This document shows positions 1-4,949 of a stretch of 10,862 bases of DNA, one piece after another. The translations under genes and the position numbers were made by a program. Origin of the DNA: Pseudovibrio sp. JCM 19062 (lineage in GTDB: Bacteria; Pseudomonadota; Alphaproteobacteria; Rhizobiales; Stappiaceae); NCBI GenBank assembly GCA_001310715.1, contig BAXV01000099.1:1-10862 (forward strand). The letters are read 5' to 3'. How positions within the stretch are numbered: position 1 is the first letter of the stretch; every line of letters starts with the position of its first letter. The notes beneath the pieces were generated by a model that worked only from the letters and a program-made list of their open reading frames with translations, was not told the origin of the DNA and searched no databases.

Positions 1-605
1 TTTGGGGTCAGTCTGAGGAGGGTTTGGTTGTCCTTCCATTGGTGCAGGCCTGCGCCGGAGTTTGAGGTTTCGATCCGGTAGTGGCGGCCACCTTGGCGGG
101 CGTACCATTCGATGCGGTCTTTGCCGAACCACTTACGGGTCTTCACCGGATGTAGCATAGTGAGGCTGCCGGGGAACTCGATGAGCAGCAGCTCGATGGC
201 GGCGATGGCTTTGGTTTCCTCGGCAATCTGGTGGAGCTCGCTGATCTGTGACTTCCGGATCGTCGCAAGGCGTTTTCCAACATGGGCGTATTCGTTGTAA
301 TGCGCCATGCTCTCGCTTTGTGGCAGGTAGTTGAACACCACAATAGTTCCCTCAAAGATGGAGGAGAAATAGAAAGACCGGTTGGTGTACTGGAGCGTAA
401 CCCGTTGCAGTTGATTGTTGATCTGCCGCTGGACGGTGTTGCCACTTCCCGTCAGGTATTCGGTGCCGCGCTTTTTCCGCAGGGCGAGGCCAAGACCAAT
501 CAGGTAGTCGTTGTCCAGAAAACGCGCAGGCAGGGAGCCGTGCGGCTTGGCGTTGGACGCGGCAGGCTGACCTGAGAATGCATTCCACCCGAAACTGGTA
601 TCCAT
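1..605 (-). CDS. Hypothetical protein, 3' end beyond the window
   Basis: An uninterrupted reading frame of 201 codons starts at ATG 603-605 and is still open at base 1, so the C-terminus is missing. The start is supported by a strong Shine-Dalgarno, AAGGGGAGG, ending four bases before the ATG. The protein begins MDTSFGWNAFSGQ and contains DNDYLIGLGLALRKKRGTEY near residue 33, a hydrophobic patch FYFSSIFEGTIVVFNYL around 85-100, and a helical stretch ISELHQIAEETKAIAAIELL around 130-150. There is no signal peptide or clear membrane segment, so it looks soluble. I do not recognise the family. It lies 136 bases downstream of the DUF2165 gene on the same strand, but with its own ribosome binding site. 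Unlike most genes here it shows no frameshift. Codon use is GC-rich and normal for the window. Confidence 0.7.
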   Translation of the reverse strand, partial: MDTSFGWNAFSGQPAASNAKPHGSLPARFLDNDYLIGLGLALRKKRGTEYLTGSGNTVQRQINNQLQRVTLQYTNRSFYFSSIFEGTIVVFNYLPQSESMAHYNEYAHVGKRLATIRKSQISELHQIAEETKAIAAIELLLIEFPGSLTMLHPVKTRKWFGKDRIEWYARQGGRHYRIETSNSGAGLHQWKDNQTLLRLTP

Positions 606-713
606 GTCGCCTCCCCTTCAACACAACTCAACATGTTTCAAGCGTGGCGCAATTCCAGTAGGAACACAGTCCTTCAAATGCCTCAGATAGATACTCTCAG
701 GTCACATCTAAGG

Positions 714-738
714 GGGAGAAACTCATGGGGGCTCTCCC
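714..738 (-). terminator. Weak hairpin after the DUF2165 gene
   Basis: GGGAGA (714-719) pairs with TCTCCC (733-738) around a 13-base loop, directly after the DUF2165 stop codon on the minus strand. It lacks a U tract, so this may be a partial or Rho-assisted terminator, or only chance. Confidence 0.25.
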
Positions 739-741
739 TAC

Positions 742-1236
742 TTATTCGTAGTTCCCGTCTTTCTGATTCACGAAGATCAGGCCCAGAAAGGCGATGATGC
801 TGATGTTGTAGGAGGTGTTGATCGCGCCTCTTCCGATTTCGGATTGCCAGCCGAGGAACCACTCCCCTGCGCCGATTACAAACACGCCGAACCAAAGCAG
901 GATGGCAACGCAATAACCAAGGGAGACTGTGGATTTGGAGCGACTGAAAGCAGCAGCAGGCCGGTGAATACTGACCAGCATACGCGCACTCCCTAAAATG
1001 AGCATGAGGGCGATAAAACCCTGAATGGCCAGAATGATAATGAGGAAGGTCGGGGCAGCTTCCAATGGGAAGAGTGCCCGGAATTTTGGACTGGTCGGGA
1101 AGGTGTCCACCATGGAAATGATGGTCTCGATATATGCCAGATTTGCTGGTGAGTCCTGAAAGTTATTGAGACAGACCATGGCTGCAAATATGCCGAAAGC
1201 CAAGGAGACCAGAACTTTGATTAGTCGAAGAAGCAT
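742..1236 (-). CDS. DUF2165 family small integral membrane protein
   Basis: A complete 164-residue protein whose start is supported by AGGAAAT a few bases upstream of ATG 1236. Four hydrophobic segments are visible: about residues 5-22 (LIKVLVSLAFGIFAAMV), 62-85 (FLIIILAIQGFIALMLIL), 105-125 (LGYCVAILLWFGVFVIGAG) and 142-158 (YNISIIAFLGLIFV). The family signature is the GEWF...WQS motif following the third segment and the short polar tail after the fourth (NQKDGNYE). Length and layout fit the DUF2165 family of predicted inner-membrane proteins, whose function is not known. It follows the hydrolase gene on the same strand after a gap of about 110 bases, so co-transcription is possible but not shown. 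The reading frame is intact. Confidence 0.85.
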   Translation of the reverse strand: MLLRLIKVLVSLAFGIFAAMVCLNNFQDSPANLAYIETIISMVDTFPTSPKFRALFPLEAAPTFLIIILAIQGFIALMLILGSARMLVSIHRPAAAFSRSKSTVSLGYCVAILLWFGVFVIGAGEWFLGWQSEIGRGAINTSYNISIIAFLGLIFVNQKDGNYE

Positions 1237-1346
1237 GGGATTTCCTGCTTTTCCACTAGTAGAGCAGACTGACGCTAATGGCGTGTTATGCCAGCTCTTC
1301 AGCTCTGGTCTATTTCATTCTCTCTTTGTTAAGAAGGTATGGGCCT

Positions 1347-2220
1347 TTAGAGGCTGTCCAAAATCTCTGGCCAGACTGCAGCATTTTGGCCGGCAAACGC
1401 CTGTAGGTGCCCGACATCTTTCAGGCCATATTCACTGGATCAATCATCCTGCGCGTGACCTGAGCCTGCTTATAGAGCCCCTCTAAACGGTCGAGTGAGA
1501 CTTTCGGGGCTGTGTCGTCATCTGTAAACCCGATGATCTTGACGGGGCCTTTATAAGGGTTGGGGTTCATTGATGGCAGAGTACCGCCAATATCCACTTC
1601 AAAGAAGTTGCGTGATGTGCACCATTTACGCCATTGCCAGTACACACCGGCGGGCATATCTTCCAGGCCAATTGCTTTGCCCGGCAGGTATCCCTTGAAA
1701 CGGGTGATAAACGGAATGACCAGGAACCAGAACATGATCACCTGTATCACGTAGGCAGACGGTGATCGCGCCAGTAGACCAGCCCGCAGGCGACTGTGGT
1801 TATCTTGTCCACCTTATCCAGATTTTGGTGGAAGGGCAGCATAAAGCCGCCGAGGGAATGCCCTATCACGTGGGTTTTGGGTGTATCTGCCAGCTGCAAG
1901 AGCGCATCGAACGCGGCTTGCTGGTCATGCACCCCCCAATCGGACATGGTTGCGGAAGACTCACTTACGGGCTTGCGTCTGGAGGCACCAAAATCGCGAT
2001 AATCGTAGGTGAGGCAGAGGTGCCCCTGATCTGCGACCCAACGGGCAAACTTGGCGTAAAACATCTGCGGCACGCCGGTTGCACCATGAATGATGACAGA
2101 GGATTTTGGAGCACCGGAAGGCCAGTAGACGTTGCCCGTCAGCTCGGCATCATCACTTGGAATTGTGATTTTCTCAACGCGCTTCTCACTCTCAGTCATC
2201 GGCACGTTCCGCTGTTCCAT
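1347..2220 (-). CDS. Alpha/beta hydrolase (COG4757-like), frameshifted twice in this sequence
   Basis: Three reading frames join into one protein of about 291 residues. The first frame (2220 to about 1757) holds the strand HGATGVPQMFY (about 45-55), the DYRDFGAS strand, and the nucleophile elbow GHSLGG with Ser near 122. The middle frame continues AYVIQVIMFWFLVIPF... to the acid-strand region GFTDDDTAPK. The last frame carries the catalytic-His segment GLKDVGHLQAFAGQNAAVW and ends at 1347-1349. So Ser, Asp and His are all present and the fold is complete. Each shift is repaired by one extra G: near 1756 (CTGCC to CTGGCC) and near 1433 (GTGAA to GTGGAA). ATG 2220 has no clear Shine-Dalgarno; the in-frame ATG at 2199 is preceded by a weak GCGGAAC and may be the real start. 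The substrate is unknown; the family includes esterase-like hydrolases. Confidence 0.8.
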
Positions 2221-2242
2221 CGTTATAATTACGCTCTATCAA

Positions 2243-2272
2243 TATACGTAGAGGATCACATGTTAACGTATA
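2243..2272. promoter_or_regulatory. Inverted repeat upstream of the hydrolase gene
   Basis: TATACGT (2243-2249) and ACGTATA (2266-2272) form a perfect 7-base inverted repeat with a 16-base spacer, extended by imperfect TATC/GATA flanks. It sits 23-52 bases upstream of the hydrolase ATG in an AT-rich stretch, where an operator would be expected. No binding protein can be named. Confidence 0.3.
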
Positions 2273-2362
2273 GATAAATACAGAAGATGGAGTGCTCATC
2301 CTTTTCTCTGAACGATGACCTTATTCCGTTTCGCATAGCAGCTACATCGCTGCCGCGGCTGT

Positions 2363-2735
2363 TTATTCGTCGCTGCGGTTTTTCTCATAAGTATTGGAGA
2401 CAGGAAACGCGGGGAGCCAAGTTTCGCGGCGGGATGTCCAGAGTTCGTAGGTTGGAGTGAATTGGTTCGGCTTGTCAAAAGTACCCAGATGAACCTCGAC
2501 TTCGCCCTCGCTGGTTGAGAAGACGGAGGAGCCGCATTTGGGCAGAAGAAGCGGCCTGATAGTCGTTCACCTGCCCTGCTATAGCCACGGCATCTTCCGT
2601 AGATTGCTGCGGCGCCAAAGACGGCTCCGTGGTGTTTGCGGCAATCGAGGCAGTGGCAGACGCGACCCGATCCGGACGTCCCGAGGCGACGATGCGGACC
2701 TCCCCACACAGGCATCCGCCGGATATCTGTTCCAT
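2363..2735 (-). CDS. GFA/CENP-V family zinc-binding protein, multiply frameshifted in this sequence
   Basis: Pieces in three frames rebuild a GFA-domain protein of about 125 residues, the normal size for short family members. In order: SGGCLCGEV with the first two cysteines (8 and 10); VCHCLDCRKHHGAVFGAA; EDAVAIAGQVNDYQ; GRFFCPKCGSSVFSTSEGEV; VHLGTFDKPNQFTP; YELWTSRRETWLP; ending NTYEKNRSDE and a TAA at 2363. All expected Zn-ligand CxC, CxxC and CPxCG motifs are present. Shifts lie near 2663 (one G lost; restores VGVCHC), 2598 (probably two C lost; restores YPEDAV), 2555 (one G lost) and 2541 (one C lost; restores CPKCGS). ATG 2735 has a good Shine-Dalgarno, AAGGGGAG. Relatives include S-(hydroxymethyl)glutathione synthase (Gfa), but most short GFA proteins have no proven substrate. 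Confidence 0.8.
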
Positions 2736-2926
2736 CTTGCTTCTCCCCTTATCACTTGGCCCTGCTAGCTAGCGCGCAACAGCCTTATGAGCAATGGAAA
2801 GCATGGTTTGAGGGCGGATTTATGAGGGTGTCGCTCGTGCACTGATTAGGGAGGCGGATGGGCGTATGTACCTCAGGCCTCTAACCGATATTGGAAGATT
2901 GCTTTGTCGGTGCCCGAAGTTGAAAA
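2736..2926. other. No confident gene; possible short remnant on the plus strand
   Basis: This holds the upstream region of the GFA gene. On the plus strand, two frames offset by one base read QQPYEQWKAWFEGGFMRV (about 2779-2832) and ARALIREADGRMYLRPLTDI (about 2834-2893), which look protein-like but have no start, no Shine-Dalgarno and no family I recognise. They could be the degraded end of a gene or coincidence. Confidence 0.25.
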
Positions 2927-2976
2927 AAAGCGGCAGAGCTAGAATCCCCCCCCGATACTCTAGCTCTAGCCGCTTT
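2927..2976 (-). terminator. Hairpin terminator downstream of the small membrane protein gene
   Basis: AAAGCGGCAGAGCTAGA (2927-2943) pairs with TCTAGCTCTAGCCGCTTT (2959-2976), giving about 17 base pairs with a one-base bulge, around a loop that contains eight consecutive C. Read on the minus strand the stem ends in a run of seven T, as in an intrinsic terminator for the upstream minus-strand gene. The bulge could itself be a lost base, as seen in neighbouring genes. Confidence 0.75.
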
Positions 2977-3053
2977 ATCATTGTGGGTTGGTGCCGTTTT
3001 CAAACCGTCCTTCGAATTCGGCGCCCCACGTTCCGGCAGGATCATTATTCGCG

Positions 3054-3191
3054 TTATTCGGTACTGGCCTCAGCGTCCAAACCGGCGATCATGTGATCTG
3101 CAGATTTTCCACGCGAGATAAACTCAGAAACCACAACCAACCCAAGGATTGCCAAGAATACGCAAATGAATAAAGTTAAGCCGAAAGTCAT
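3054..3191 (-). CDS. Small single-span membrane protein (45 residues)
   Basis: ATG 3189-3191 is preceded by GGAGTGGAGGCACT, a strong Shine-Dalgarno at good spacing. The product starts MTFGLTLFICVFLAILGLVV, a continuous transmembrane helix of about 20 residues, followed by VSEFISRGKSADHMIAGL and an acidic end DAEASTE. There is no lipobox; the short N-terminus and the positive residues after the helix suggest a periplasm-out, cytoplasm-in single pass. A terminator hairpin follows. After the TAA at 3054 another frame continues with natural-looking sequence, NNDPAGTWGAEFEGRFENG, and stops at 2978, exactly against the terminator; given the indels elsewhere, the true protein may be about 71 residues ending at 2978. 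I know no named family. It is transcribed divergently from the DUF2267 gene. Confidence 0.6.
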   Translation of the reverse strand: MTFGLTLFICVFLAILGLVVVSEFISRGKSADHMIAGLDAEASTE

Positions 3192-3232
3192 AGTGCCTCC
3201 ACTCCAATGACAATCAAAGCGTAGATATCATC

Positions 3233-3246
3233 TTGACCTATGTCAA
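3233..3246. promoter_or_regulatory. FNR/FixK-like palindrome, overlapping a possible -35
   Basis: TTGACCTATGTCAA is a perfect inverted repeat TTGAC-N4-GTCAA and resembles the TTGAT-N4-ATCAA sites of the Crp/Fnr family (FNR, FixK, Dnr, NnrR). Its centre is about 48 bases upstream of the small membrane protein ATG. On that strand the site also reads TTGACA, followed 17 bases later by TACGCT, so it may just be a sigma-70 -35 element, or a regulator site overlapping it. The spacing is not the classical class II activator geometry. Confidence 0.4.
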
Positions 3247-3500
3247 TATGAATTAATAATTTAGCTAATGTGAAATTTACTCACGGTCATACAGAGATTT
3301 TATTCTAGATTACATTTCGCACTGCACACGTCAGTATCTATTATACCTATACTACTCTTGCGGTGTTCGTGATCATCATTCTTACACCCCAATACTCAAG
3401 ATACTCGTATATCTACGTAGCTCACCTAAGTTAAATCGATTTAGCCGCTGATTGGCAATCGAGTGCTTTTGCAGCGCGAAATCGCGAGTTATGCTCATCT

Positions 3501-3516
3501 GACACAGGAATGTGTC
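3501..3516. promoter_or_regulatory. Inverted repeat in the DUF2267 leader
   Basis: GACACAGGAATGTGTC is a perfect 6-4-6 inverted repeat ending about 17 bases before the Shine-Dalgarno of the DUF2267 gene. It could be an operator or an mRNA hairpin in the leader. No trans-acting partner can be named. Confidence 0.3.
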
Positions 3517-3546
3517 GCTGCATCCCTCGATTTCAGGAGATCTTTC

Positions 3547-4101
3547 ATGCCCATGCCGCAGGAGTACCAACTCGCATCACAGCGCTACGAATCTTTCCTC
3601 AAGGCCGCACAAGAGGCGTTGGATCTGACCACGCGAAATCAAACCTATACATGTGTGCAGGCCACATTATTGACGTTCCAGCATCGGCTGACCGCTGAGC
3701 AGATTCTGATGTTTGCCGACACGCTTCCGGCAGTTCTTCGGGCTATCTTTACCTCTGGCTGGAGCCCTAATGACTTCCGGCCCGAGTTTGGCCGCGAAGA
3801 CGATTGGCAGGCCGAGGTGAAAGCCCTGCGCGTACATCACAATTTTGCTGATGACGAGACGCCGGCTCGCATCGCAGCCGTTCTGCGCCAGCATGTCGAT
3901 CTGCCCCGCTTTGAGAAGGTGCTAAAGCAGATTGGACCGGATGCATTGCGTTTCTGGGGGATTGAAGCCACTGCCCGCATTGGAGCACCAAGTAGACGAT
4001 CAGGCAAACTTCCCAGTGAACGAGATCATGTATCCAGAATCCGGATGAACGCAAAATATTACATAGCAACGCAAACGGCATTTGTGAGGGTTATGCTCTG
4101 A
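3547..4101 (+). CDS. DUF2267 family protein
   Basis: I place the start at ATG 3547 because CAGGAGA lies at ideal distance, not at the longer in-frame start at 3463. The product begins MPMPQEYQ and shows the DUF2267 pattern: YESFLKAAQEAL (about 14-25), CVQATLLTFQHRLTAEQ (36-52), FADTLPAVLRAIFTSGW (56-72), then a second repeat-like half with ETPARIAAVLRQHVDLP (104-120) and FEKVLKQIGPDALRFW. Function of the family is unknown; it is predicted to be soluble and helical. After RFWG (residue 138) the sequence turns rich in Arg and Ser and no longer looks family-like. This coincides with a G5 run at 3956-3960. One more G would end the protein as RFWGD at 139 residues; one fewer would give a tail reading LKPLPALEHQVDD. 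The last ~46 residues as written are therefore doubtful. Confidence 0.8.
   Translation: MPMPQEYQLASQRYESFLKAAQEALDLTTRNQTYTCVQATLLTFQHRLTAEQILMFADTLPAVLRAIFTSGWSPNDFRPEFGREDDWQAEVKALRVHHNFADDETPARIAAVLRQHVDLPRFEKVLKQIGPDALRFWGIEATARIGAPSRRSGKLPSERDHVSRIRMNAKYYIATQTAFVRVML
4048..4075 (+). repeat. AACGCAAA repeat, copy site 1
   Basis: AACGCAAA occurs twice here, at 4048-4055 and within GCAACGCAAA at 4066-4075. The same unit recurs at 4357-4375 and 6769-6804. Confidence 0.4.
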
Positions 4102-4153
4102 AACGCTCTTTTCGCGGTGCGCGGGTTTTCGGCATGACAGGGAGAGAGCGTTT
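4101..4153 (+). terminator. Possible hairpin downstream of the DUF2267 gene
   Basis: AAACGCTCT (4101-4109) and AGAGCGTTT (4145-4153) form a perfect 9-base inverted repeat with a 35-base GC-rich loop. It follows the DUF2267 gene but lacks a T run, so it may be a transcript-end structure rather than a classical terminator. Confidence 0.3.
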
Positions 4154-4337
4154 AGGCTTTGCCGCAGCGTTCTTGCGCACAGCACATTCATAAGCAATTG
4201 AATTTGTTTGAATAATTTCGCCTTGTATTTGGCGTGGTAGTTCTGACACGAGTCTTATCTCAGGTTTACAGTGTGGGGATATGGCGGCAAGGTTGGGGGA
4301 GTATGAAGGTTTAATCCCGCATCACAAGGTTTCACTG

Positions 4338-4375
4338 TGCGTTGGTTATTACAAAGCAACGCAAAACAACGCAAA
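4338..4375 (+). repeat. AACGCAAA repeat, copy site 2, with inverted copy
   Basis: Two tandem copies of CAACGCAAA (4357-4365 and 4367-4375) are preceded by the inverted copy TGCGTTG (4338-4344), a 7-base inverted repeat with a 12-base spacer. The array ends immediately before the GGGG of the lipoprotein ribosome binding site, so it lies in that gene's leader or promoter. Confidence 0.45.
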
Positions 4376-4386
4376 GGGGCATAAGT

Positions 4387-4783
4387 TTGCGGATTGTGCA
4401 TGTTATCCTCGCTCTGGGGCTTGGGCTGATTATTGCCGGTTGCGCCTCGGTTGGTAATGAGAGTCTTCGGCATTTGACGCGTGAAGACCTCGAGAACCAG
4501 CTGGAGAATGGCAAGACCACCAAGGAAGATGTGCGCATGGCTCTGGGTGATCCGAGCACCACAGACTTTACCGACAGCGGCAATGAGATCTGGAAATACA
4601 AGCACGTAGCACAAAGGCGCGGGTTGAGAACTTATTCCTGTGGTGGATTTGCTCGCCAGTGGACAGGACGTAACCACCAAGGAAGTCGCCCTGTTCTTTG
4701 ACAGTGACGGCCTGCTTAGAAACTACAACATGATTGAGGTGGAAGACGAAATCCGCACCGGCTTACTCACTGCGAACATGTAG
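4387..4783 (+). CDS. SmpA/OmlA (BamE-like) outer-membrane lipoprotein, frameshifted twice in this sequence
   Basis: The start is TTG 4387, because AAAGGGG lies at ribosome-binding distance and it gives a classic lipoprotein signal: MRIVHVILALGLGLIIAGC, with lipobox IAGC and Cys 19 as the acylated residue. The longer TTG start at 4342 would put a polar stretch before the signal. The mature part has LTREDLENQLENGKTTKEDV, MALGDPSTTDF and NEIWKYKH, the usual SmpA/OmlA pattern, then in other frames ARVEN, IPVVDLLASGQDVTTKEV and ALFFDSDGLLRNYNM, ending at TAG 4781. The two shifts are repaired by one A in the A3 run at 4613-4615 and one T in the T2 run at 4632-4633 (restoring ENFIPVV). Repaired length is about 132 residues. 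Relatives of BamE sit in the outer membrane, but this paralogue is not necessarily part of the BAM complex. Confidence 0.8.
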
Positions 4784-4878
4784 CATAAGATTTTGGGGAG
4801 TTTGGTGCGCTCAGGGCGAAGTTCCGGGCGTTTTGGGTGTTTATTCCCCTGTTTGCCGGAGGGACCTAACGGACTTCT

Positions 4879-4921
4879 AAAAAAAACGCGGAGCCCGAAA
4901 ATTTCCGGAGCCCGCGTTTTT
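4879..4921. terminator. Bidirectional terminator between the lipoprotein gene and pheT
   Basis: AAAAACGCGG (4882-4891) pairs with CCGCGTTTTT (4912-4921), with an inner CCGGAAA/TTTTCGG stem on the pheT strand separated by a small internal loop. Runs of A before and T after mean it works in both directions; on the minus strand it ends in eight T. It lies 30 bases past the pheT stop and about 100 past the lipoprotein stop, where converging genes need it. Confidence 0.8.
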
Positions 4922-4949
4922 GCATTTTGTCGCCGTCGTTCAGCGGAGG

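Larger units (their letters stand above)
3192..3546. other. Divergent AT-rich regulatory region, no gene
   Basis: This 355-base gap separates the divergent small membrane protein gene and the DUF2267 gene, and must hold both promoters. It is AT-rich compared with its neighbours. It contains the TTGAC-N4-GTCAA palindrome and a GACACA-N4-TGTGTC inverted repeat, listed separately. No coding sequence with a credible start was seen on either strand. Confidence 0.6.

Noticed and set aside
1762..2277. Plus-strand open frame of 171 codons
   Set aside because: It is antisense to the alpha/beta hydrolase, whose Ser, Asp and His motifs are clear on the minus strand.
2475..2735. Treating the 86-codon frame as a complete short protein
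   Set aside because: Conserved GFA motifs continue in the other two frames down to 2363, so it is only the first piece of a broken gene.
3463..3546. Upstream extension of the DUF2267 protein
   Set aside because: The 28 extra residues lack family character and a ribosome binding site, while ATG 3547 has CAGGAGA at ideal spacing.
4338..4375. The CAACGCAAA clusters as a CRISPR array
   Set aside because: Units are only nine bases, spacing is irregular and tiny, and one cluster is inside pheT; there are no spacers and no cas genes.
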